Source of the DNA: Pyrus communis
Lineage: Eukaryota; Streptophyta; Magnoliopsida; Rosales; Rosaceae
Assembly (NCBI RefSeq): GCF_963583255.1
Contig: NC_084819.1
Location: forward strand, 12,554,471-12,618,470
Length of the DNA stretch: 64,000 nucleotides
Direction of reading: 5' to 3'
Every line of letters starts with the position of its first letter. Position 1 is the stretch's first letter. The notes beneath the pieces were generated by a model, which was given only the letters and a program-made list of their open reading frames with translations, did no database searches and was not told the DNA's origin. Made by a program: the position numbers and the translations under genes. Positions 22,185-35,091 of this stretch are shown one piece after another.

Positions 22185-23090
22185 TGCTCAAACTGTCCAA
22201 TATATATATGGTTGTATCCTAATTGTTAGCATTGTTGATGTTCCTTAAACACAACCAGCGAGATGATGTTTTATACAATCTACAAACATTCGGTTGACTC
22301 ATCCTGTGGAAACATTTCTGTGGCCTTTTAAATGCTTAGCAAGATGGAATTCTATTCCATTAACTGAAGATGGTATAACAGGATCTTGTTTTGTAGATAC
22401 CATATGCTCCAAATAGCATTAAAGCATTGGGGTTCCGCCTATATACAATTATGCAATTCCACTATTTCGATTCATTTTTCTAATTCAACTGATAAACAAA
22501 CAACGTGCGCTCTCAATCAGAAGATATGACAATTAAGTTTTCTCAATATAAAAGCTTTTGGTGATTAAATCTCCATTTTGGATGTTCGATTTATATCTAC
22601 AACGACAAAATATAAAAAACAAAACTATGCCATCAAAATCATACCAATCAATCAATATAAACAGTTCATTGAAAGCATGAATGTTGAAACAAAACTACAC
22701 CAAAAAAGAAAAAAGAAAAAATGGTTGATCCTATGGATCATAACTAATATTCATCATTCCAAAAATAGATTAAATAAGAAATTCCACAATATAAAATTGA
22801 CATTGAAAATCCAAAATAAAATCAAAATAATAAAAGTACATGGTTATAGTGTAGGTTTATCTCCTAGCCGTTGCTATGGAGATTAGTTTTCCATAAACAA
22901 AAACCACAAAGAATTCTAAGAATTGAAAACTAACAGAAGAAAAACAGGAGAGAACGTTAAAATGGAGCCAAATCCTTGCCTGAAACACAAGAGAGAGACG
23001 AGAGGAATCGTATATCAATGGCCTTCTTGGACGCGTTGAAGAATGTTAAGTCCAACGTCGGAAACCTGACCGAAATGAAAATGTTGCCAC
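22185..23090. other. Intergenic between the PPR and TNL genes
   Basis: AT-rich, with no gene seen. The 102-codon Lys/Ile/Asn-rich frame at 22578-22886 looks accidental. At 22979-23071 is the block shared with 15895-15960. It contains ATGGCCTTCTTGGAC, which could be a remnant of a coding start, but no frame continues. Confidence 0.45.
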
Positions 23091-23096
23091 TCACAT

Positions 23097-26000
23097 TCAA
23101 CTCTTGATCGCCAACATCCTTTTCTTTTTTCTTGGTCCAACTTCGCCTTCTACATTGTCATCATCTTCACCACCATCCTCGGGCATACTGCAATTTCCCA
23201 AGTGGACACCGCAGCCATTTATGAGCACCCCTTTTCCAAATAAGTGGTAAACATAAACTCGACAAAGATACGGCTTTGATTGATCACCACCCTCATCCAC
23301 CTCCGAGTTTATGTGAGCCGGTAATGGAATATATTTTAGCCACACATGAGCTGCATCTGTCTCTTTTGATCGAAAAGTAAAACCAGTCGGGTCATTTATA
23401 TGTACTCCATTGACTGCAGTCCGTGTATAAAAAATACATTGTCCAGAAAAATTTTGCGCGATTTTGAAAGCAACACAGAAAACAAGTCCTGTGTTTTTAC
23501 ATTTGAAAGTCCGAGGGATTTCGATAAAAGAACAACCAGGATCAGTCACACGTACGTCCTTACGGCAACTGAACCAATTTGGAACTTCACTGCCTGGAAG
23601 TATAATACTTAGCACTTCATAGCACTTCCCCGCCTGTAAGATTCATATAATGAATGTTCATTAGTCGTTCATAGTGGAAGAGTGGAAAAAAGGAAAAGAG
23701 AAAGAGAGAAAAGTGCCTGATGCAGTAATACGCTTGCCATCATGGAGACGTCCAAAGCCAACTTTTCGCATAGCCTTTGCCAACTAGACATGTCCATCCA
23801 ACGAATGGGTCTCATGTCTCCGTCTGCTAGTATCATCTCTGATAATGTTGGAAATATTTCCAGTAATATGCAATCACGAACGTCAATCCATCTTATCTTT
23901 GGTGGAAGTTCTAAAATTTCGCGAAGTCTCTTGCAACCACACAAATCAAGTGCCTCCAACCACACAAATTTGCTAATACATGCAGGAAGACTCTCAAAAT
24001 TGCTATTACGTAGAGTAATTTTTGCTAATTTAGACGAGCAACCGAAATTTGCAAGGGTATCAATGTCCGATAAATTGCATTCATCAAAAAGTATAGTCCA
24101 TGAAATGGGAAATGCTACTGACCCAAAGTTGTCAAGTGAAATGTTTGAGTTTGTTGGAAGCTCCGGAGGGAGTGTGACAAGCTTTGAGCAGCCATTGAGA
24201 CCAAGACGTCCAAGACGGGGCAGCGCATAAATGCTTTGTGGCAGATTTGCAATGTTTTCACATCCATATAAATTTAAGTATCTAAGCCCGGTGAGATTTT
24301 CAATTGATGGAGGCAATTCTTTTATAGCACATCTATCAAGTTCCAAACTACATAGCCTTTCCATTTTGCCCACAATTTCCGGGAATATCTCAAACTTTTT
24401 GCAACCGCGAAGATAAAAACTTCTCAGAGATTTCAAGCTTATTGTTGTTGGAAACACTGTAAGGTTATAGCAGTTAACAAGACTTAGTCTTTCAAGTTTA
24501 TTAAGAAATCCAACTGATGGATCAACCTCAGTTAAATTTGTGCAACCTTCTAGATCCAACCTCACTAAGTTTGGAACTCCGGAGAAGTCGGAGATTCTTT
24601 TTAAGTATTGACAACCAGATAAATTTATAGAAGTCAGCCTCGTCAGGTTCTGTGAAGAAAAAAGGAGAGGGAAGGATGAAAACATTTCAAACGGGACACA
24701 GACAAAAGCAAGACACTTTAGCCTTAAATAAAACAGAAAGAAAAAAGATCAACGTAAATACCTTAAATCCCTCCCCGAATCCTGTGATATGGCTGTTCCT
24801 CATGTTGAGTAGAACAAGATTCTTCTGATTAAAATTGAGCGGCAAAGATTTCAACGGACATTCAGGCCAATCAACTAACCTTAAGTTGTTGGGGAGATAA
24901 TCAACGGCTCCAGAAAACCGTCCATTACAGTTTATGAAAATTTTAAGATTTTTCATGTTGGAGAAGGTTGTAGCACTTAAGCATATCTCATTATCCGATT
25001 CAAGCAGCTGTACCTTTATGCCTGTAATGTTTTTCGTTCCCTAGTATGAAAATTCAAAAGTATTAACAATGCAAGTTCCTTATAAAAAAAATACATGTCT
25101 CATTAACAAATAAAATGTTGTCGAATAGACTTACTGTATTTTCTGTCAGAACACGATAAACATCGTCATGAAACCACAATCTACTGCGCTCTCCGGGATC
25201 ATTGGGTGATTGTTGGCGAACTACTTCTTTACCCATTTCTTCTACCAAATCGTGCATCCATATAAAACCATGATCTATATTTACGAGGGCCTTCTGTATG
25301 AGTACGTCAATGCTATGTTGGGGGTTTAGATCACAACCTTCTAATATTTCGATCACATAGTTACTTCTTCCCCCTTTAAAGAAGCATGAAATGTCAAGAA
25401 AAACTTCCTTCACTATTTCATCCAATGCATCATAACTTATCTTGAAAACGTCTTGAATTTCTCGGCTTTTGATCAGACCATCTAATATAGCTTGCCACTT
25501 ATCCATACTTTCACGGTACATATGTGAACCTAAGACTCTCAAAACTAATGGAAGGCCTTGAGCACACCGTATTGCATGGTCTACAAGTTTCGCATAACCA
25601 TCCAAAGGTCCATTGCTTTTGAAGGCATTCCAACTGAAGAGCTCGAGAGCTTCATGATAGTTCAATTTCTTCACCTCGTATATTGAAATATTATGATGAT
25701 GAGCAATTAACAGTTTCTTATCCCTCGTCGTTATGATAATTCTACTACCAATGCCAAACCAACCATCTGATCCTCCAACTAAGTAGCGTAACTGTCTCAT
25801 GTCGTTCACATCATCAAGAACTAAGAGAATCCTGTTACCGCTTAATCTTTCCTTTATTAAAGTGATTCCTTTATCAACATTGGCCACCTTCAACTTGTCT
25901 CCCCCTAGAATCTCATCAAGAAGTGTCTTTTGTAATTTGGCCAATCCTTTATCTGTCATTGAACTTTCTCTAACCTTGTTGAGAAAGCAACTGCCTTCGA

Positions 26001-27107
26001 ATTTGTGGGAAATTAAATTATAAACAGCTTTGGCAATTGTTGATTTACCAATTCCACCAGTCCCCCATAAACCTACCATACGGACATCATTTCTCCCAAC
26101 ATGTAAGAGGTTGTTTATTTCTTGTGCACGAGACTCTATTCCGGGTATTCGGCCACATCCAAATATGTACAGTTTATTTCTTGCGTGGAAATCCCTTCAA
26201 CAATGTTATGAATAAGTTTCAATTCATCTTCATGCCTGCGAGTATAAAATCACAATGAACATCTTATAAATGATATTTTCCCATGTGTTTTTTAAAAGAG
26301 GGAAGAAAACATACACACATACAAAAGTAGAACAGAATGTCCTTCTAGTTATATTTACAAAGCAATATTTTTTTATAGTTTGAGAAGATTGGACAAAGGA
26401 TGCTAGAGACACTAATTTGTACACTAAATTTGACTCCAAATATGCACAAATGGATGACAATGCCACAAATCGATGACATGTTGGGTCTTTTGATTCTTGA
26501 TCCTATCACAAAAAATTTAAATCTATATATACCAAAAGAATAGAGAAATCGAAACAAGCGAAAGCAGAAGGAAGTGTTAAAGTAATAATGTATACTTATC
26601 CAAGAGAGTCCACCCAGACAAGTTTGCTGCTTCTGAAAGAGCTGGCCTCCGTTTGTGGATCTTGTCAACGTTATCCATATATTTGCAGTCAAGGCCAGCA
26701 AGTCCATCACCAAAACAACCCTTCTGATTTCGAACATCCGAGGGACTCACCATGTAAAATACCGGTATCACCATTTGTTGATTTGATTTCTCGCAGTCAA
26801 GGATCTTAACAAGTTCGTCCAAGCACCACCTTGAGGAAGCATAGTTTTCCGAGAATACAATGACAGAAATCCTCGACTCTTCAATCGCTTTGAGGAGCGC
26901 TGTTGATATTTCTTCTCCCCTTGAAAGACAATCATCCATGAATGTGTTAATTCCTTTTTGACGCAAAGCTGTACACAAATGGCCTGTGAAATTGTAGCGC
27001 GTGTCCTCGCCTCTAAAACTCAAGAATACATGGTATTTCCATGAATTTGTGAAACAAGGAGGAGGAGATGAAGATGAGGCAGCAGCTGCTGCTGCTTCCT
27101 TAGCCAT
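23097..27107 (-). CDS. TIR-NBS-LRR immune receptor with C-JID, five exons, frameshift in exon 2
   Basis: Exons on the minus strand: 27107-26596 (TIR), 26235-25135 (linker and NB-ARC), 25040-24762 (first LRRs), 24649-23732 (LRRs), 23633-23097 (C-JID and end). All junctions are GT-AG, and exons 3-5 are each a multiple of three. The TIR starts after an Ala/Ser-rich leader with YHVFLSFRGEDTR and keeps the conserved Glu in WCLDEL. NB-ARC has GTGGIGKST (P-loop), ILLVLDDV, SRIIITTRD, GLPL, FLDISCFF and WMHDL. The last exon carries LPGSEVPNWFS, typical of C-JID, and ends in a basic RKKKR. TNLs detect pathogen effectors, oligomerise and use the TIR as an NAD-cleaving enzyme. Exon 2 is one base short (or four): after VAEYP (26140-26146) the reading must shift to reach GIESR, and the unshifted frame stops at once. 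Either a real inactivating deletion or a sequence error. About 1,110 residues if in frame. Unusual: MVSPSDVR where DVDPSDVR is common. Confidence 0.88.
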
Positions 27108-27257
27108 AGAAGCTGACCAGATGATTGTTTCAATAGAGATTCAATTAATGTTTGACAAGCCACATGATTCATAAGTATTAACTTGTTCACAAATTAACAG
27201 TTGACTTTGGAATGAGGAGTGGCGACGAATGACGATGCTTCTTAGTGTAGAAGCAAC

Positions 27258-28092
27258 TAGTAAATATGCCCGAGTGTTGTTACGGAACTTGAATGCACTA
27301 ACTTTAACTGCATGAATAAGACACATTTAACTTGATAAATTAAACATAATCCTTAATGAATAGAGGGATAAATAAGTGAACGGGATCGATAAGATAAGCA
27401 GCCTGGTTTTTATATACATTTCAAAAGATATTACACACTTCAAAATCATCAATTAATTATCAACCAAAAATAATATTCATTAAACCTACAATAGTATAAC
27501 TCTATTCAACAGAAGTTAAGAGAACTAATTTCTTGAAGAACATATAAATTTATACTAAATTGTAATATTAAATCTACATATCCTAACATAAAGTTATCAT
27601 AAATGCCCAAAAAGAAATCTAAACAAAAAATTGAAACTAAAAACCAAATAGTTATCAAACGACTCTTAAAGGAATACGCATTTTGGATTTATTAAATGAA
27701 GTTTTTCAAGACCTTCAACTAAGTGAAACTAATATACAAATACAATGCTTAACAATAGGGAACATAGTAAGTTAGAAGAAAAATATTATTGGACTTGTTG
27801 TATACTTTTGCTTTACATGCACACTGAAAGCTCTCTGACGTTTCTATGTGCAGAGCTCTACTTTCTTTTCTTCCTCACCTTTCGGTTCTTTCTCCTTAAT
27901 CCAAGGAGATTGTTGTTTTGTTGTTAGTAGTTGCCATCATCATCACATTCAAATCAACTTTAGTTAATTGAATTAACTTTAATAATTGTAATAGGAAGTA
28001 ACGAGAAAATATGCCCGAGCGTTGCTGCGGGACTTGAATGCACCCGCCTTAACTACATAAATAAGACATATTTAACCTGAATAAATTAAGAC
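27258..28092. repeat. Pair of dispersed repeats (AAATATGCCCGAG...)
   Basis: 27258-27345 (AATATGCCCGAGTGTTGTTAC...) and 28007-28092 (AATATGCCCGAGCGTTGCTGC...) are related direct copies of about 85 bp, upstream of the TNL gene. They end in similar AAGACACATTTAAC phrases. I recognise the style as a plant interspersed repeat but cannot name the family. The 660 bp between them has no gene. Confidence 0.6.
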
Positions 28093-28549
28093 ACATGCAC
28101 CATGCACTCGTCTCTTAATTATAAGAAAACTTGTTTGCAATACTGAGAAAAAGCTTATTATTGTTGATAAAAATACACACGACACCTATGGATCATGCCA
28201 TAAAAATTACACCATGAAAAATCCAGAGACCAAAATCCCTGCCGGCAGAATTTATTCACATCAAATTTAAATTCTAACATCATACGATCAAATGTTAATC
28301 AAACACACAATCTCAAAAAGCTGAAACCATGTTAAGTAAAAGAAATAGAAGTCTTCTCAAATAAAAAAAAAAAAGAAACAGAAGGAAAAGAGTGAAGATG
28401 TAAGCATTGATAAGAATATGAAAAGTGGCAGCACTGATATCATGCACAAATAGGACAATGAAATATCGGAACCAGCAGCAACATATAGAACCAAGAAGGA
28501 AAAGAATTGATAAATAAATAAATAAGAAATAGGATAGAGGCACAAACCA

Positions 28550-31300
28550 ACGACATGAGCTCAGTTTTTTCACCATGAATTTTGCATGGCCTAAAATCAA
28601 GAAAAGGACCAGGATTTTGAAGTGGACGCCCGCAGTCTGAATGACAGCGATCATCCCTCTTTTGATGGTCCAGAACTGACCCGGGACACTCATACGAAAT
28701 CCAAAAAGGCAGCATTATCTGGAAAGAACATGCGAAGCCGTCAACAACAACTAAGTAAATATATAGTTCCATAGATGCAAACAAAATAACACTATGGCAT
28801 GATATTTGATTAAGATCAGTCTCTACCAATTTGATGGCAAAAACACACCTCTCCCATACGGGAATGAACCTAACCATTTAACGAAAAAAAGACGAAAACC
28901 CATGCGGGAATGAACCTAACCACACTGCATGCACTCACATAGACTACATACACACACTCACACGAACTGAAGAATGAACGCATTCTATTCAGTTAGCACC
29001 ATTCAACTTTAAAAGCAGTGAGACCTTCCAAAGGCACAGCCTAACTGGCCTTGGTTCAAATATCCAAATTGAGAACAACAGTTCAATTTTAGAAAAGCTG
29101 TACAGAGGGAAAACAAAAAAGAAAAAAAAAAAGAGACAAAACAATCCTATAACCACAACTGAAAAACAAAATCAAAATGAACAGAATAAAATATCAGTAG
29201 AGCATGAACACTAACTAACATCCTTTGGAAACATGTGCTAGTTACGTATAATATATATGTGCATAAATTAAGAAAATGGCTTGAATGCCCTAGCAGTGGT
29301 CTTTACGCTGAACCAAATCACTATTAGGTTAATTGTATTGATTCACGCATCTTCTTTTATGTCTAAATCTCTACTAAATTGCCCTACGAAAATGACATAA
29401 AACTAATTAAAATTCCCAATATATTTGAGAAAAACAACTTTTAAAAGTGTGAGAATATATGCAGCACCAGGATGTTGCAGAACTCACTGCCCCAATTTAA
29501 GATTCGGTTTTTGTCCAATGTATGTATATGCTTAGATACATCTGAGAATTTGCTTTGCAACAGTTGCTACTCTCATCGTCTTTTGAGAGAGATAGATACA
29601 AAGGTTAAGGATTACAATGGGGAATAGTTAAGTATCCCTCTAAAATACTTAAGAAAACCATACCTAGAACGGAGTAAACAACTGTTTGTCTCCATAGCAG
29701 TTTCTCAAAGCATTTATGCTGTCAGAAAGATAGTGCTCCACTCCAGAAGGATGGACAAATGTACCAGATGGAGACTGACCCAAAGAAAACATAACTAAAA
29801 GTTAGCATCTGATGAACAATTAAGGTGATGCAAAAGGGCAACACGTGATGTGAAATTATTATACCAAAATATCCAAGGTCTGTTAATCTAATCACCCAAT
29901 AAAATAAAACAGAAATTAAGCACAATAATATCAAAATTAAAAGGAAGGAATAACATGAAACCTTGTGCATAGAATGTTTGTGAGAATGAATCACACAACA
30001 ATCAAGGGTGGACAAATCACAAAAGTGACAATTAAAGGGCACCTAACGGACACCCCCATCTCTTTCTCTGCAATCGCCAAAATCCCTCGGGTTTGAGGAA
30101 GCAAATGGAAAACGAAATGTTTTTCCATCCCCTACCCATACCCAAACCTCTTTTACCCGTTCCCTTTACCCTCGCAGAAAATCCTCCCATCTCTCTCTCA
30201 CCATTGTCCCATCTCTCTGTCTGCAAATCGCAGAAAAGAAACCCTAAACAAATCCCTGAAATCCCTCGCCTAAATCCTCCCACATTTCTCTCTGACACCC
30301 CCTATTTCTCTCTCTGCAAAACCTAAACCAGATCTCCTAAATCCTATCTCAGACACCCCACAAACAGCAAAGAAGCCAAGATATTAAAGCAATCTCTACA
30401 TAATACTTTGGAACAATGAAACAAAATGGTACTTACTTGTTCCTTGTCCAAAACCGTTGATGCCGCTGCACATTGTTATCAATTGTGGGTTTATCAAATC
30501 CTTCATGGCTTAGACTGCATGAAGAATTAGAATCTAAAAGATAAATATATGCTGTAAATCATCATATAAATGTAACTGCATTTAAAAAAAAAAAAAAGAA
30601 AGGTAATGAAAAAATTGAATTCTATTTCATCATTATGTAACTGCATGAAAAGTTACATTGAATGCAGACTCAATCAATTTCCCCAAAGTCATTGTTAAGT
30701 GAAAATCAATACCAAACCCATAAATACCACCATTGAATTTGGCAAAACCCAAAAACAAAATACATAAATTTACTCATATAATCACAGAAAAACATGAAAT
30801 TTGAGCACCCAATTGGCCAAGTTAAAGGATAAAAGCACTCACATCATCATAGTACTCTTTGGGAAGATCTTATAATACTGGTTCTTCCTTTTTCTTGCTC
30901 TTCCTCATAACTGCCATTAAAAAACCCAGAGAAGCACACAAATTCAGAAAAGATAAGGTCCAAAACTGCCATAAAAAATCCAGAAAGCACACAAATTTAT
31001 TAGAAAGAAAAGTTCAAATTACAAAAACCAACTGATGTGAGTGAGTAGTGAGAGGTTATGTTAGGCACCTGAAACACGTTTTGGTTACAATTGAAAGGGC
31101 CAGAGCCTTGCATGCGAGGAAGATGACGATAGGATTCCAGAGATAGAGAAAGGAGGAGTAAGACGATGGAGGTGAGAGAAGGGAGACGGCGGCGAGAGGG
31201 GGATAGGACAGAGGTGAGTGCGAAAGTTTCTGCTTGTCTACAAAATTGGCAAAATTGGCACACAGGTTCACAACTCGTCGTCTTCCCTTGATCAATGGCT
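28550..31300 (-). pseudogene. Possible remnants of an unrecognised spliced minus-strand gene
   Basis: Several short segments on the minus strand have open reading and good splice borders: 30514-30437 (after TTCATGCAG, before GTAAGT), 29774-29664 (after GGGTCAG, before GTATGG), about 30915-30840 (after AATGGCAG, before GTGAGT) and about 28713-28550 (after TTTCCAG). The 29774-29664 piece reads SPSGTFVHPSGVEHYLSDSI... for 36 residues, then a TAG right at the donor. The 30915 piece begins MRKSKKKEEPVL, then a stop, then DLPKEYYDD. A CT-rich leader-like segment lies at 31070-31300. Frames between neighbouring pieces do not all match, so this may be a decayed gene, a non-coding transcript or chance. 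I do not recognise the family. Confidence 0.3.
30050..30345 (+). other. Pyrimidine-rich, UTR-like segment
   Basis: The + strand is rich in CTCTCTCTC and AAACCCTAAA-type phrases typical of plant 5' leaders (for example GAAACCCTAAACAAATCCC near 30239). It is followed by no convincing start codon or frame. A similar style recurs at 33340-33470. It could be a leader captured by a transposon. Confidence 0.3.
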
Positions 31301-31419
31301 CCTTTAAATATCCATATGATCAAGGTCGATCGTGCTCGCAGAATATTTGATGAGCTCCTTTTGGTAATCCACCTAAAACAAATAAGCACAATATCTATGT
31401 AAACTGGCATTTCACTCAA

Positions 31420-32440
31420 TTATACATTAGTTATGGCATCTTTGGAACTAAATGACTTCAACCTTAATATCCTATAAGCAGTATGTTTCTATATTTTAAA
31501 TCATGTTATGATAACAGGTAAATATAGATGATACAAAAGTAATTTAGTTTCATCATGCATATTTTCGCACTATTTAGTAAAGAACTCGGCCGGACTTGAT
31601 TTCGAATAACATTCACAATTTCATATAGAATTTCAAAAGCCAGAGACTTTAGTGTAAATTACAATAAAATTTCACAAAGAAAGCAAATTGTAATATAAGT
31701 CTGATCTACAATTCGGATTTACCTGGATATGGTGATTTACGTTTTCATTGGAATTTTTGCATGCATTTACATCTGATGAAAAAATAATACATCATTAGTT
31801 GGCAGGAAGAAACTTTGATAAGCAGATAAAGAAGCAAGATTGAATATAAGTTTCGTGTACCCTAAAGTTGTTTGTTCTTGCTACAGAATACTCGCATCTG
31901 TTGCAGCCACTTCTATTTTCTTCATGGTTTCAGTAATGGTATGCTTGGGTCCAATTCTTGTTGTCTTCTATTTCTCATCCTAAATTAAGTTAACAGTTCA
32001 ACATTATTCGTTATAAGCTAAAAAAGTAGGATTAGTTATTTTAGTAAATCTATTTCTTGTAAACTTGCATGTTCCTCGAACATACCTGACAAATCGAGAT
32101 CATTTGACATGGCTATCAATTGGAATGCATTCATAAAACTCGAGGATTTGGGAATTATTGTCTCCACCACATTTTCCTGCAATGAAAATAGCAATTGTAA
32201 CAAAAATCAGATATTTGGATCGAAGGTAAGATTCTAGCATTTTCTCCGTATCACAATCATGCAGAGCTTTTACCTCAATTGAATCAAATCCAACACTAAC
32301 CCATCACAGCTCGATGATCACTCAGAACACTGAATGCAAAAATCAACAAAATTTCACCATTTTAAATTATAATTCGTTTCATATTCTTTAATCCATTGAA
32401 AAAGCAAAAAATTAAAATTAAAATAAAAGTGAACCTGGTG
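31420..32440. other. Intergenic, AT-rich, no gene seen
   Basis: No frame, RNA or repeat with recognisable structure. Confidence 0.5.
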
Positions 32441-32679
32441 GTCGTGGGTGCCGCCGCCGATGAGGAGGTTGAAAGGATTGATTTTAGCTTTTTCATTGAA
32501 AAGTTGGCTTTCTTCTTTTCCTTGCGAATCGGATTCTATTATGTGTAGCTCTTCTTTTTTGTTCCTTCAAAACTTTGTTCAGCATTCGCCTGAGGAGAGG
32601 GGAAATGGTTCAGAGCGAGGTATCTCCATTGCTGCGACCTTGTCCATTGAACTTTCTGCAGTTGCTTTTAAGCTTCGCT

Positions 32680-32985
32680 CCCTCCCTTCCTCCCTCCCTC
32701 TGCAAGTCGCATGCCTTCCCCTCACCAAACCCTTCTCTCTCTCCCTCCCCCTCCATCATTCCCTCTCTCTCCTCCTCTCTCCCTCCCTCCTCTCTGCAAG
32801 TCGCATGCCTTCCCCTCACCAAACCCCTATCTCTCCATCTCCATCCCTCCTTCCCTCTCTCTCCTCCTCTCTCCCTCCCTCCTCTCTGCAAGTCGCATGC
32901 ATTCCCCTCACCAAACCCCTCTCTTTATCCCCCTCCCTCCTTCCCTCTCTCTCCTCCTCTCTGTAAGCAGCATGCCTTCCCACCA
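32680..32985 (+). repeat. CT-rich minisatellite, 75-94-bp units, about four copies
   Basis: The phrase TGCAAGTCGCATGCCTTCCC followed by CTCACCAAACCC begins at 32701, 32795 and 32887, with a diverged copy at 32962. The units are separated by CTCTCTCCTCCTCTCTCCCTCC tracts. Period 94, 92 and 75 bp. The long pyrimidine strand produces open frames in all registers (Ser/Pro/Leu-rich on +, Arg/Glu/Gly-rich on -), which are not genes. Confidence 0.85.
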
Positions 32986-33029
32986 AATCCCACACCGAGC
33001 CATCGATCCCACCGAATGCAACCCTAACT

Positions 33030-34900
33030 GACAACAATGCCCACCTAACTTTTACCCCCAACCGTGTGATGTTAACACCAGACGGGCATTCCCGTCATTC
33101 GAACTGATGATGGCATCTTCGTAAAAAGCTAAAAGCATCTGAGTGGCAATCTTGTAAATAAACTGAAATGTGGTTCAAAACACTGTTCATATGAATAGTG
33201 CGATTTTCCCTCCTACTTTAGACTAAAGTAATGATTATGTCCAACGTTTGGGTCAACATTTGTAGGCTATATCTGCGAAAAATGTACTAAAAAAGTTTAA
33301 ACACAAAACCCCCAAAATTATAAAATCAAAATATAATGTACTACCCCTTCTCTCCCGTTTTTCTCTCACCCTCCATTTCTGCAAATCACCTACCTCCCTC
33401 TCTCCCGTTATACTCTACTCCCTACCTCTCTCATAATATCAAAACTCTCAAACCCAATTCAGTGCCTCATCAGAACCCATACAGAATCTAATTGAATTTT
33501 TACCCAAACAAAGAATTCAATTGCAATATTTTAAAATTGAAGAAAACAAATCCTATGGATTTGGAGAAAAAAAAAAAACTCTCAGATGCAGGATTCAAAG
33601 AACTTACCACAAAACGTTAGTCTTTTTGGCTAAAAATCATCTTCAATCCAAATCAAAAAGCTGAAGAAGCTTAAACTGCTTCAGTTTTTTTAGCGAGCCA
33701 AGATTTGTGAGGGATAGAAAAACCTAAAAATATCCCAAATGATCCCAAATTTTGGAACTGATTTAAACCAACCCGCCATGAAATTGTAGCCGCTTGAGAA
33801 ATCTTCTTCAAATCATGAATAAACTTTATCCATTGTAATTTCCCCAAAAATGATAGGATTGAATGGGACAAGTCTTCTTCGTGACTTCTCCATTTTTAGC
33901 CTTCACTTAGATAAGATATGCAAGTTAACACCCATACTTTTATTCAACATTTATTAAATTTTGTTGATTGCCAAGCCAATACTAGACATCAAATGTGCCT
34001 GTTGTCATTTGGTTTTGCAACTTTTAAAGCTTTCTTATTTCAAGAGTAAAAGTTAGAGGCCTTGTTCAAAGTTTAGGGGTGTATTTAATTAGGAGTTTAC
34101 AATGTCTTTTTTAAGAGGTTTTGGTTTCAAATCTTGTAGATGATGAGTTTGTAATCAATTTATTCTTTTACCCATTAGTGTAAATTATATAAAAAAAAAA
34201 GTGTTTAAATTTAAGGTATTCAATAAATTTTTTAAATGAATCCATGAAAGTCCACAAATTTAAGAGCACTCAATCAAGATTAAAAGAGTTTACGAAAATT
34301 TACAAAATTAAATCTGGGCGTATTTAATCAAGATTTTAAAGTAATTCATAAAACTCCATGTGTACTTTGTAGGATTTGATTTTAAAGTATTTGAAAAGGC
34401 CAACACTAGGTAGACCAAAATTTTAAACTAAATTTACAAATAAAATGGTGTGTCACTAATAGAAACAAGCATGTTAATCAACACTTAAGTAATAATTTAA
34501 TAATTAACAACCATATCATGTAGTTTACAAAATTTGGTCTAAAAATTTGATCTATCTAATATTACCCATTTAAAACACTAAGAATTTTTATGAATTGAAA
34601 GTGATCTTATAGTGTATTTTAGACTTTAGCAAATCAAGTATCTCCCTAAAATTTTGAATGATTTCACATGAACTCCCTGAAAATGGGAAGTCACAAGTCA
34701 TAAAATCGTTGCAAAAAACAAAAAAAAAAATCATAAATCCTACGGTGGAGTAAACAGCCAAGTCAATATGCCTTCCAACAAATCGTGCGGTCCAAATTCG
34801 AGACGGTAGCCAAATCAACCTCGTATTTCGCTATCGGATCAGTCTGACCACGACTCCAATAAATCCAGCTGCCACCACGCTTCCAAATCAATCCAACGGA
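33030..34900. other. Intergenic; MITE-like debris near 34070-34390
   Basis: No gene is seen. At 34070-34390 phrases such as GGGTGTATTTAATTAGGA and GGGCGTATTTAATCAAGA, with TCATAAAACTCCATG, recur in related forms in the same segment, as in a dispersed plant MITE. I could not fix its ends. 33340-33470 is CT-rich and leader-like. Confidence 0.4.
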
Positions 34901-34902
34901 CA

Positions 34903-34974
34903 CCCAATCATCTACGTCACCGATCCTCATGCAACCATCCACCAATCAGAACCAACTACTGGTCACTATTTAAA
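34903..34974 (+). promoter_or_regulatory. Histone H2B promoter: CCAAT boxes, ACGTCA hexamer, TATA-like box
   Basis: CCAAT occurs at about 34904 and 34942. ACGTCA at 34914-34919 matches the hexamer known from plant histone promoters, where it supports S-phase expression. A TATA-like TATTTAAA lies at 34967-34974, about 118 bp before the ATG, placing transcription start near 35000. Confidence 0.6.
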
Positions 34975-35091
34975 CAAACCGCACTCTCCTCCCCTCCACC
35001 AGAATACCTGAATTCACTCCCTCTCCCCGCAAAAATCCGTTCCAACTTCCCTTCATCGCATCCTTTCCGATTCAACAAAAAACCACCCGAA

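Noticed and set aside
22578..22886. A 102-residue Lys/Ile/Asn-rich protein
   Set aside because: Composition matches AT-rich intergenic DNA; no motif.
32448..33061. Ser/Pro-rich and Arg/Glu-rich frames
   Set aside because: By-products of the CT-rich minisatellite in every register.
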